This document shows, one piece after another, positions 32,063-39,893 of a DNA stretch of 64,000 nucleotides. The notes beneath the pieces were generated by a model. That model had not been told where the DNA came from and ran no database searches. It was given only the letters and a program-made list of their open reading frames with translations. The stretch's first letter is position 1; each line of letters begins with the position of its first letter. The stretch is taken from NCBI RefSeq assembly GCF_902705545.1, contig NZ_CACSHH010000003.1:62001-126000 (forward strand). Direction: 5' to 3'. The position numbers were made by a program, and so were the translations under genes. This DNA is from Chlamydia sp. 17-3921 (GTDB lineage Bacteria > Chlamydiota > Chlamydiia > Chlamydiales > Chlamydiaceae).

Positions 32063-34036
32063 GTGTTTTCCCGAATATTTTCTACGCCATTTTCAGCAAA
32101 GATTCTAACCAACTTCTTTGAGTCTGGAATGTCAGAAGATACAAGTCCGATGCTTTCCGAAAAACACCGAAAACTTAGCCACAATCTTACTCTTAAATCG
32201 TCATATTTATCCTTAGCAACCTACCTTATAGCACTATTTTGTTATTGGTTTAGCGCTAACAATGTTTCCCATCTCTTTACAATTTTGACTTTCTTTTTTG
32301 CTGGGACCCCAGCATTAATTAAATCTTTAGAAAATATTAGTAATAAGACCATTAATATTGATATTTTAATGACCTCTGCAGCCTTCGGCTCCATTTTCAT
32401 TGGAGGGACTTTAGAGGGAGCTTTGCTTCTCGTTCTGTTTGCTATTTCTGAAGCATTAGGTCAGATGGTTTCGGGGAAAGCCAAAAGTTCGATATCTTCT
32501 TTAAAACAATTAGCACCAACAATGGGTTGGGTTGTTTTAAGTGATGGAAATCTCCAACAAATGCCCGTCAATAAAATTCAAGTCGGTGATACCATTCGTA
32601 TAAAAAGTGGAGAAATTGTTCCATTAGATGGGAAAATTATCCATGGTTCATCATCTATAAACTTGATGCATTTAACGGGAGAAAAAGTTCCTAAATCTTG
32701 TCAAAAAGATTCTATAGTTCCTGCTGGAGCATATAATATGGAAGGGAGTTTTGATCTTAAAGTTTTACGTACAGGGGCAGATTCTACTATCACTCATATT
32801 ATTAACCTTGTCATCCAAGCCCAAAATTCTAAACCAGATTTACAACAACGTTTAGATAAATATTCTTCTATTTACGCGATTACAATTTTTGGGATTGCGA
32901 GTGCCATAGCTATTTTAATTCCGTTATTTACCTCGATTCCTTTTCTAGGACCTAATAGTGCTTTTTACCGAGCTTTAGCGTTTCTTATAGCAGCGTCTCC
33001 TTGTGCTTTAATTATTGCGATTCCAATAGCATACTTAAGCTCTATAAATGCTTGCGCAAAACATGGAATTCTTCTTAAAGGGGGAGTGGTTCTAGATCGT
33101 TTAGCTTCATGTAACTCCATAGTTATGGATAAAACTGGGACACTGACAACAGGGAAGCTTACTTGTATAGGCTGTGATTTTTTTGGTTTAAAAACCCCTA
33201 CATTCTTTCCTTCTATTTTAGCTTTAGAACAATCTTCCTCTCATCCCATAGCTCTAGCAATCGTAGAATATTTAATAACTCAAGGATTCACTTCTCAAGT
33301 TGCAGACCGTTATCTTACGATTCCTGGAGAAGGAGTTCGTGGATTTTTTAAAGATCAAGAAGCATTTGTTGGGAAAACAGAAACAGCTTTAAAATTTATT
33401 TCTGCAACTTATATTGAAGAGTTACAACAACGTATCTACGATGCAAAATTACGGGGAGAAATATGCTCTCTGGCTTATTTAGGATCTTCTTGTGCATTAT
33501 TTTATTTTAAAGATGAACCTCGCCCTTATGCGGCTGAAATTATTCAAGAACTAAAAATTCTAGGATATCCCGTAAGTATGCTAACTGGAGATCATAAAAT
33601 TAGTGCAGAAAACATAGCTCAACTTGTTGGCGTTTCAGAAGTTTTTGCAGATCTTTCTCCTGACGATAAACTTGAAAAAGTTCGGGAATTAGCTAAAAAG
33701 CGTCATATTCTTATGGTTGGAGACGGAATCAATGATGCTCCAGCATTAGCTCAAGCAACCGTAGGCATTGCTATGGGAGAAGCAGGGAGTGCTACGGCTA
33801 TAGAAGCTGCTGATGTAGTTCTCTTACATGATGCTCTAACTTCTTTACCATGGATTTTACAAAAAGCCAAACAAACAAGGAAAATCGTCTCACAAAATCT
33901 TGGGTTAGCTCTTGCTGTTATTTTACTAGTATCCTGGCCTGCATCACTTGGAGTTATTCCTCTTTGGTTAGCAGTGATTCTCCATGAAGGAAGTACTATA
34001 ATCGTTGGTGTGAATGCATTAAGATTACTAAAATAA
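32063..34036 (+). CDS. P1B-4 type metal-transporting P-type ATPase (annotated zntA-like)
   Basis: An ATP-driven metal exporter of 657 residues. The actuator TGE lies in LTGEKVP (204-210), the phosphorylation motif is DKTGT (356-360), the HP locus is SSHPIALA, and the hinge is GDGINDAPAL. The membrane metal site is SPC (312-314), and the last helix carries HEGSTIIVGVN (from 641). SPC with HEG is the signature of P1B-4 ATPases (CoaT/PfeT/CtpD-like: Co2+, Fe2+), not of Zn/Cd ZntA, which has CPC and a helix-8 Asp. There is no N-terminal heavy-metal domain. The start is GTG 32063; zntA-type labels for it are probably misleading. Confidence 0.9.
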   Translation: MFSRIFSTPFSAKILTNFFESGMSEDTSPMLSEKHRKLSHNLTLKSSYLSLATYLIALFCYWFSANNVSHLFTILTFFFAGTPALIKSLENISNKTINIDILMTSAAFGSIFIGGTLEGALLLVLFAISEALGQMVSGKAKSSISSLKQLAPTMGWVVLSDGNLQQMPVNKIQVGDTIRIKSGEIVPLDGKIIHGSSSINLMHLTGEKVPKSCQKDSIVPAGAYNMEGSFDLKVLRTGADSTITHIINLVIQAQNSKPDLQQRLDKYSSIYAITIFGIASAIAILIPLFTSIPFLGPNSAFYRALAFLIAASPCALIIAIPIAYLSSINACAKHGILLKGGVVLDRLASCNSIVMDKTGTLTTGKLTCIGCDFFGLKTPTFFPSILALEQSSSHPIALAIVEYLITQGFTSQVADRYLTIPGEGVRGFFKDQEAFVGKTETALKFISATYIEELQQRIYDAKLRGEICSLAYLGSSCALFYFKDEPRPYAAEIIQELKILGYPVSMLTGDHKISAENIAQLVGVSEVFADLSPDDKLEKVRELAKKRHILMVGDGINDAPALAQATVGIAMGEAGSATAIEAADVVLLHDALTSLPWILQKAKQTRKIVSQNLGLALAVILLVSWPASLGVIPLWLAVILHEGSTIIVGVNALRLLK

Positions 34037-34041
34037 TGGTA

Positions 34042-35181
34042 CTAATATCTTTCAAAGCGGCGGCTATAAATACTTTGTAATATCCCTAAAGAAGCCATTG
34101 TTGAAATTACTGATGATCCCCCATAAGAAATTAAAACCAAAGGGACTCCTGTAATAGGAAGTAACCCACACATCATGCTAATGTTGATCAACACATGCAT
34201 AGAAAGATATACAGTGATACCTCCTGCTAATAACTTTCCAAAATCATCAATAGCAACAGCAACAGTTCGACAACCAAAACAAATTAGAAAATAGAAAAGT
34301 AAAAGCACAATAATCAACCCAATAAAGCCAAATTCTTCCCCTAAAGCAGGAAAAACAGAATCGGTATAGCTATAAGGAAGCCATCCTCTCCCAGCGAATT
34401 CTCCAGATTTCCAACCGCGTCCCTTCAATCCACCAAGGCCTATAGAAATTAGCGATGCCCTTTGGTGGTGATTTGAAGGGCTCAGACGCTCATATTGATA
34501 TTCTTTGAAGATTTTAAGAGCATAAGGCCGTATTTTTTCATGAGAAACGATCCCAGAAAAAATCAGCAACGAGCAAATAATACTAATCCCCGCTAAAATA
34601 GAAAAAAAACGTACGAGAGGAGGGTAGACATTCCCTAAGTATAAGATAGTTAATGCTACAGGACATAAAACTAAAGCTGTCCCTAAATCAGGTTCTTTAA
34701 AAATTAAAAAAAAAGGAATCGCAACAATAAGACAGGCAAGTAATGCTGTAGTTTTTGATGCTATCGTGGCTTTTCTAGCATCTAAAGTATAACTTAACAT
34801 AATTACAACAATCAATTTTCCATATTCTGAAGGTTGCACACTCAAATGAATTAAAGGGATTCGATACCATCTATGAACATTCTGTACTGCAGGAACAAAA
34901 AACAGTCCTATCAGACTCATGATCATTACAAGATAAAGCAGCCAAGCCCATTGTCTGAGTTTGTGATAATCTAAATACATACAGATAAAAAAGACTATCC
35001 ATCCCAAAACAAAATGCTTAATCTGAGTTAGACTTTTTGTTGTGAATAAGCTTTTAGAAGGAGCTTCCCATATTGTTAAGGAGTCCATTGAAGAAATGAC
35101 TATTAAACTTAATGTCATTAATAAAATGATGATGATAAAAATCCATAAATTGATGTAGTTAAAATATTTATAGTTTTTCAT
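34042..35181 (-). CDS. rodA: RodA, SEDS-family peptidoglycan glycosyltransferase
   Basis: An integral membrane SEDS protein of 379 residues with about ten helices. Family features include the large extracellular loop with QPSEYGKL, KEPDLGTALVL and the C-terminal LPITGVPLVLISYGGSS, which is nearly universal in RodA/FtsW. With MreB (also in this window) it would drive the transient peptidoglycan ring that chlamydiae make at division without FtsZ. It is convergent with the metal ATPase gene (5-base gap) and divergent from birA. Confidence 0.94.
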   Translation of the reverse strand: MKNYKYFNYINLWIFIIIILLMTLSLIVISSMDSLTIWEAPSKSLFTTKSLTQIKHFVLGWIVFFICMYLDYHKLRQWAWLLYLVMIMSLIGLFFVPAVQNVHRWYRIPLIHLSVQPSEYGKLIVVIMLSYTLDARKATIASKTTALLACLIVAIPFFLIFKEPDLGTALVLCPVALTILYLGNVYPPLVRFFSILAGISIICSLLIFSGIVSHEKIRPYALKIFKEYQYERLSPSNHHQRASLISIGLGGLKGRGWKSGEFAGRGWLPYSYTDSVFPALGEEFGFIGLIIVLLLFYFLICFGCRTVAVAIDDFGKLLAGGITVYLSMHVLINISMMCGLLPITGVPLVLISYGGSSVISTMASLGILQSIYSRRFERY

Positions 35182-35216
35182 AATATCATTTTTCGAAAAA
35201 TATTTACTTTTAGAAT

Positions 35217-35795
35217 ATGAAAATTATTTATTACGAAGTAGCAAAAACTCCTTCTACCAATGCAGAAGCAAAAAAATTAATGCATCTCTGGGATCCCAAA
35301 GCATTAACAGTAGTAACTACGCAAAACCAAACAGCGGGAAAAGGGAAATTTGGTAGAGATTGGAAAAGTTCTAATAGAGATATCATAGTAACATACTGTT
35401 TCTTTATTACAGAAATGGACATAGACCTCTCTCAATTATTCCGATTAGGGACAAAAGCAGTTCTTATGTTAACACAAGAACTCCAGATTCCACATGCAAC
35501 AATAAAATGGCCTAACGATGTTCTTGTACAAGGAGAAAAACTGTGTGGCGTACTTTGTGAAACACTCCCTTCACAAGGGATGCTTGGGATTGCTTTAGGT
35601 ATAGGGATCAATGCAAACACTCTAAAAGAAGATTTACAAAACGTCGGACAACCTGCGACTTCTTTACAAATATTACTCGGTTATCCGGTTGTCTTAGAGC
35701 ATTCTTTAGAATGTCTTACCACACATTTTATAAGAATTTTGGAAAAGGATATCGCTAAAGTTTTAGCGACCAAAACGAATTTCTGGAATATCTAG
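35217..35795 (+). CDS. birA: Biotin--[biotin carboxyl-carrier protein] ligase
   Basis: It attaches biotin to the carrier subunit of acetyl-CoA carboxylase. The biotinyl-adenylate loop is seen as TAGKGKFGRDWKS (in place of GRGRxGRxW), followed by the conserved KWPNDV and GIGINAN. At 192 residues it has only the catalytic domain. The N-terminal DNA-binding domain of E. coli BirA is absent, so it cannot act as a biotin-operon repressor in the known way. The 3' end overlaps the convergent next gene by 33 bases. Confidence 0.9.
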   Translation: MKIIYYEVAKTPSTNAEAKKLMHLWDPKALTVVTTQNQTAGKGKFGRDWKSSNRDIIVTYCFFITEMDIDLSQLFRLGTKAVLMLTQELQIPHATIKWPNDVLVQGEKLCGVLCETLPSQGMLGIALGIGINANTLKEDLQNVGQPATSLQILLGYPVVLEHSLECLTTHFIRILEKDIAKVLATKTNFWNI

Positions 35796-36290
35796 AAATC
35801 TAAAAAGACTTTGGGCGAACCATAAAGAAGCTTGTTGACGTTGTTTTAAATATTTATCCACAGCCTGTTCATAGGCTGCCGTTTCAAATGCGAATAAATT
35901 ATCGCTAGCCCAGAAATCTTCGATCAATAAAAGAGCCTCGTCTTGATCCTCACAAGACTCTAAAAATTCAAATAACTCCGACATAGCTTGAGGTAAAGAT
36001 TCTTCCATTTCTCGAAAAGCAAAAAGAATAGTATAGCCATTACGAAGGAATACTCGCCACGACATGTTTTGATGTTCTGAAAGAAATGCTACTTCCTGCT
36101 CCAATAAGGAATGCTTTTTCTTTAAGAGTTGAGCTAAAGAAATTAAAGCCTGACGTTTAGCAATAGCATGTTTCACAAGGGTTTCCCATGCTAAAGAAAC
36201 ATTGAATACGGCATAGTATAACTGGAGATAGGCTCCTAAAAGAGCTCCACATAAGATTCCCCCAATAACAACACAAATCATGTATCCCAT
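35763..36290 (-). CDS. Small membrane-anchored protein, LemA-like (CT724 position)
   Basis: A 175-residue protein with one N-terminal membrane helix (about residues 4-28) followed by a helical domain. The end pattern AAYEQAVDKYLKQRQ, then WFAQSLFRFLDIPE, resembles the C-terminal part of LemA proteins (the AYNxAVxxYN and F-rich tail), and FNVSLAWETL resembles their first soluble helix. I therefore call it LemA-like with modest confidence; its function is unknown. A start at the second ATG (36281) has a better ribosome binding site (GGGA) than ATG 36290. It overlaps birA by 33 bases in convergent orientation. Confidence 0.6.
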   Translation of the reverse strand: MGYMICVVIGGILCGALLGAYLQLYYAVFNVSLAWETLVKHAIAKRQALISLAQLLKKKHSLLEQEVAFLSEHQNMSWRVFLRNGYTILFAFREMEESLPQAMSELFEFLESCEDQDEALLLIEDFWASDNLFAFETAAYEQAVDKYLKQRQQASLWFAQSLFRFLDIPEIRFGR

Positions 36291-36325
36291 AGGCGATCTA
36301 TATGTAGGTTTATTATAAAAAACAA

Positions 36326-37030
36326 TTAAAGAGTAAGGTAGGTGAGTATTTCTGCATCAGTAAGTTCGCGATATTCTCCATAAGGCAAACCGCCTAAAAC
36401 CAAACTACCGATACGAATTCGCTTAAGCTCTAAAATATGAAGGCCTGCGGCTTCTGCAAAAAGACGTATTTCATGTTTTTTACCCTCGTTTACAACAATT
36501 TTTATTGTTCCTCTACGAATTTTAGATACAACAACAGGGCGAATATGTTTCCCATCAATTACAGTCCCTTGCATAAGAGCGTCGAGATCTTTTTCTATCA
36601 CATCGCGATTTACTTTTAATAAATACTCCTTAGTAATTCCGAAAGATGGGTGAATTATTTTATTTGCGAAATCTCCATCATTAGTAACGAGGATCAAACC
36701 AGAAGTTTCTTTGTCCAAACGACCGACAGTAAACACACGGTAAGGAAGATGTGAGAACATATCAATAACAAGCTTCGTCCCTGGGAACTTTCTTTCTGAA
36801 GAGCATAAAAATCCCAGAGGCTTATGAACCATAAAATAGACTTTTTTAGTGCTATTTACATTTTGGCCTCTCACCTGAACTCTATCATATTGATCATCGA
36901 CAAGCACAAAAGGACCTTGAGCAATACGCCCATTCACTGTTACTTCTCCGGAAAAAATGATTTCGTCACATTTTCTTCGAGAAGCAATTCCAGCAGCGGC
37001 TAAAAATTTATTAAGGCGAATCTTTGTCAT
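36326..37030 (-). CDS. rRNA pseudouridine synthase, RsuA/RluB family
   Basis: An enzyme isomerising uridine to pseudouridine in rRNA. The N-terminal S4 RNA-binding domain reads RLNKFLAAAGIASRRKCDEI with GEVTVNG. The catalytic motif is VGRLDKETSGLILVTNDG, with the active Asp inside GRLD. Late motifs VNEGKKHEIR and LKRIRIG complete the family. I chose ATG 37030 (234 residues), with AGAG upstream; a TTG at 37051 is the alternative. RluB, RluE, RluF and RsuA cannot be told apart with certainty here. Confidence 0.88.
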   Translation of the reverse strand: MTKIRLNKFLAAAGIASRRKCDEIIFSGEVTVNGRIAQGPFVLVDDQYDRVQVRGQNVNSTKKVYFMVHKPLGFLCSSERKFPGTKLVIDMFSHLPYRVFTVGRLDKETSGLILVTNDGDFANKIIHPSFGITKEYLLKVNRDVIEKDLDALMQGTVIDGKHIRPVVVSKIRRGTIKIVVNEGKKHEIRLFAEAAGLHILELKRIRIGSLVLGGLPYGEYRELTDAEILTYLTL

Positions 37031-37187
37031 AAAAATCTCTATGGAAAGCAACTATTGTGCCTGAGAGGAGAAATAGAGGTCTAGAGTTCTTTGCTTGAAA
37101 AAACTTTTTTACAAAAATTTCTGCTAGACAAAAGTTTTTTTCTTCCTATGCTTGGCCTCTGAACTTGAATCTTATATATAGGATCAT

Positions 37188-37874
37188 ATGACTCTATTGA
37201 TTTTACTACGTCACGGTCAATCTGTCTGGAATGCAAAAAATCTGTTTACGGGCTGGGTAGATATCCCTCTAAGCCAACAAGGAATAGAAGAAGCATTTGC
37301 TGCAGGAAAGGCTATTCAAGATCTTCCAATAGATTGCATCTACACATCTTCACTAGTTCGTAGTTTGATGACAGCATTACTTGCCATGTCGCAACATAAA
37401 TCAAAAAAAGTTCCTTATATTATTCATGAAAATTCAGAACAACGTCGCTTAGGAACCATTTATAATAAATCTGAAGAAGCAATAATGGTACCCTTATACT
37501 CTTCTTCTGCACTTAATGAAAGAATGTATGGCGAACTTCAAGGGAAAAATAAAGAAGAAACTGCTGCGGAATTCGGAGAAAAACAAGTGAAACTTTGGAG
37601 ACGCAGTTACAGAGTCGCTCCCCCACATGGAGAGAGCTTATACGATACAAAACAACGAGTCCTACCATATTTTCAAGAGACTATTCTTTCTCAATTAAAA
37701 AATTCTAAAAATGTTTTTATCTCTGCACATGGAAATTCTCTACGATCTTTGATTATGGATATAGAAAAGTTAAGTGAGGAAGAAGTATTATCTTTAGAGA
37801 TTCCAACTGGAAAGCCTATAGTATATTTATGGAAAAACCTCAAATTCGAAAAACTCCTCGAACCGTTTGGTTAA
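37188..37874 (+). CDS. gpmA: 2,3-bisphosphoglycerate-dependent phosphoglycerate mutase
   Basis: A glycolytic enzyme interconverting 3- and 2-phosphoglycerate. The phosphohistidine motif LRHGQSVWNAKNLFTGW opens the protein (H9), and ERMYGELQGKNK and SAHGNSLR supply the remaining active-site residues. Its 228 residues are typical of bacterial dPGM. Its last 46 bases overlap the start of the NifS-like gene, which suggests coupled translation. Confidence 0.95.
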   Translation: MTLLILLRHGQSVWNAKNLFTGWVDIPLSQQGIEEAFAAGKAIQDLPIDCIYTSSLVRSLMTALLAMSQHKSKKVPYIIHENSEQRRLGTIYNKSEEAIMVPLYSSSALNERMYGELQGKNKEETAAEFGEKQVKLWRRSYRVAPPHGESLYDTKQRVLPYFQETILSQLKNSKNVFISAHGNSLRSLIMDIEKLSEEEVLSLEIPTGKPIVYLWKNLKFEKLLEPFG

Positions 37875-38983
37875 ACAATCAATTAGCAATTCCTCCATCT
37901 CATGAGGTCATAGAAAATTATTCTATTTACGCGGACCCTTTTTCTTTAGTGCCAACTTCTGCTGTAAAATTCTTAAAAGAGGCTGAAGAATCCATTCGAA
38001 AATCTATAGGGGCAAAACTTCCTGAAATTTTTCACTTTGTTCCTCATTACCCACACATTGTTAAGATTATTGTTGCTGCACTATTAGAAAATCAAAATTT
38101 CTTTCAAGGAAGAAATCATTTGATCCTTCCTTCCCACGATCAACAAATTTTTATTGATGCTTTATGTCGACGTCATGGTTTGGGAGCAACTTATGATTGG
38201 GTAACAACAACATCAGAAGGACGAATCTCTGAAGAACAACTTGTAGAAGCCCTCACACCACGAACTCTTTTATTTTCTATGTCAGCAGCACATGGATTGA
38301 CAGGAGTGATTCAACCTCTCGAAAAAATTCTTAAAATCTGTAAGGAACGCAAGGTTCTTCTTCATGTTGATATTTCTGATATACTAGGGAGAGCTTCCCT
38401 CCCTTCAGAAATCTTTGAATCTGATATTATCACATTTTCTTCAATGGCATTAGGAGGCATAGGTCATATAGGAGGTATGTTTCTCCAGAAATCCTTAGAG
38501 AATATTTTCTCTCCATGGTTTCCCTCTTCTCCATCTGGAGTTTTGAATCTTGCATCTGTAGCAGCAATGCAAACAGCGTGTAAAGAACGAGCATCAGCTC
38601 TTCCTTTATTTTCTTTGAACACAATCAATCTACGAAACAAGCTCATAACAAACTTACAAAAAACGTGTCCTTCTATCCAAATTCTATTTTCTCAAATAAA
38701 GAATCTCTTACCAAATATTCTCGTTGTAGCACTTCCCGATATCCCTGCAGAAAGCCTAACTTTCTTTTTACATCAACAGGGAATTTATCCTGGACTAGGT
38801 TATGAACGCTTTCAACCCTTGTCTCAAGTCCTACAAAACTGTGGTGTAACTCCTTTCCTTTGTCACGGAGCTCTTCATTTTTCTTTAACAGAGAGAAACA
38901 AAGGAGAACAGTTTGACATTCTCACCAAAGCCATACACGACGGAATTCAATTTTTAAATCCTTTAATAGCACACTCAATATGA
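37829..38983 (+). CDS. NifS-like PLP-fold protein, apparently lacking catalytic residues
   Basis: A 384-residue homologue of cysteine desulfurases (nifS-type, CT721 position) by overall fold and by neighbouring nifU. The PLP-ring Asp is visible in LLHVDISDILGRASL. The segment that should hold the PLP lysine (SGHK-x-GP-x-G) reads TFSSMALGGIGHIGG, with no lysine. The loop that should hold the catalytic cysteine (SSGSACS) reads YPGLGYERFQPLS. The upstream His-bearing strand is also altered (FHFVPHYPHIVK). As read here the protein should not be an active desulfurase. It may be a structural or regulatory partner of NifU, or an enzyme with different chemistry. Confidence 0.8.
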   Translation: MEKPQIRKTPRTVWLNNQLAIPPSHEVIENYSIYADPFSLVPTSAVKFLKEAEESIRKSIGAKLPEIFHFVPHYPHIVKIIVAALLENQNFFQGRNHLILPSHDQQIFIDALCRRHGLGATYDWVTTTSEGRISEEQLVEALTPRTLLFSMSAAHGLTGVIQPLEKILKICKERKVLLHVDISDILGRASLPSEIFESDIITFSSMALGGIGHIGGMFLQKSLENIFSPWFPSSPSGVLNLASVAAMQTACKERASALPLFSLNTINLRNKLITNLQKTCPSIQILFSQIKNLLPNILVVALPDIPAESLTFFLHQQGIYPGLGYERFQPLSQVLQNCGVTPFLCHGALHFSLTERNKGEQFDILTKAIHDGIQFLNPLIAHSI

Positions 38984-39795
38984 CTATTCCTTTTCAACCT
39001 ATAGCTTCCTGGGCGACATTTTCTACAAAAGTGATGAAAAAATTATTAAAACCATATTGTTCTGGTAAATTTTCAGAAGAAGATGCTGAGGCAAAAGACG
39101 CCCATCTTGCAATTGGTAAGCAAGGTCATAGACTTATGGGAAACTGCGTTATTTTTTACTGGCTGATTGATAAAGGAAATGGAAAAGTTCTTGATGCAAA
39201 ATTTCAATATTTTGGGAATCCCTACCTTATTCCCCTAGCAGAAGTCACTTGCAATCTTGTTATAGGGAAAAGCTACGCACAAGCTTATAAAATTAGTATC
39301 GATGATATTGATGGAGAACTTCGTTCGCATCCTGAAAAACCAGCTCTTCCAGAAGATAGTTTACCCCTATATCACTTCATTATAGATGCCTTGGATATTG
39401 CTATAGAGCAATGTCTTGAGATTCCTCTAGAAGATGGTCCTTCTTTTCTAGGAGAAACTCCTGCTTTCCCAGGAATGGAAGATGCCACTCCTTATGGGAA
39501 GGAGGCTTGGGAAGCCCTGGATATAGAAAAAAAACTACAGATTTTAAGAACAACAACTGATGAAAAAATTAGTCCTTACGTAGCATTAGATGGTGGAGCT
39601 GTTACGATAGAAACCCTAGAAGAGAACGTTGTAACCATTGCTTACGCTGGAAATTGTTCAGGATGTCCTTCATCTATAGGAACTACATTAAATTCTATAG
39701 GCCAACTCTTACGTGCCTATGTCTATGCTGAGCTACAAATCAAAGTTCAAGAGGAGTCACTATCTTTCTCTCAACATCTCCATGATTCTGATTGA
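38980..39795 (+). CDS. NifU-like iron-sulfur scaffold protein
   Basis: A 271-residue protein with a NifU/IscU-like N-terminal domain and a C-terminal Nfu domain. The Nfu cluster cysteines are clear in YAGNCSGCPSSIGTT (near residues 226-229). In the N-terminal domain at least two of the three IscU cluster cysteines are missing: the GCGxAIA loop reads FGNPYLIPLA and the HCS loop reads YHFIIDA. Only a cysteine in LMGNCVIFYW remains near the first position. It overlaps the NifS-like gene by four bases (ATGA), so the pair is made together. Cluster assembly would rest on the Nfu domain. Confidence 0.82.
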   Translation: MTIPFQPIASWATFSTKVMKKLLKPYCSGKFSEEDAEAKDAHLAIGKQGHRLMGNCVIFYWLIDKGNGKVLDAKFQYFGNPYLIPLAEVTCNLVIGKSYAQAYKISIDDIDGELRSHPEKPALPEDSLPLYHFIIDALDIAIEQCLEIPLEDGPSFLGETPAFPGMEDATPYGKEAWEALDIEKKLQILRTTTDEKISPYVALDGGAVTIETLEENVVTIAYAGNCSGCPSSIGTTLNSIGQLLRAYVYAELQIKVQEESLSFSQHLHDSD

Positions 39796-39832
39796 CTTTC
39801 GTTGTAGAATAATTGTCAATAATTCTCATTTT

Positions 39833-39861
39833 TTGATAGAGAGTAATAAAATGGCTTTATA
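39833..39861 (+). promoter_or_regulatory. Candidate promoter for the fli cluster
   Basis: TTGATA (39833-39838), a 17-base spacer and TTTATA (39856-39861) lie 33 bases upstream of the fliF GTG. The ribosome binding site AGGA is at 39885-39888. Both hexamers and the spacing fit a sigma66 promoter. Confidence 0.5.
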
Positions 39862-39893
39862 GTGATATTTTTATACTCTTTATTAGGACAATT

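Noticed and set aside
39807-39825. GAAT...ATTC hairpin after nifU as a terminator
   Set aside because: Only four base pairs form before mismatches, too weak to support despite the following T-run.
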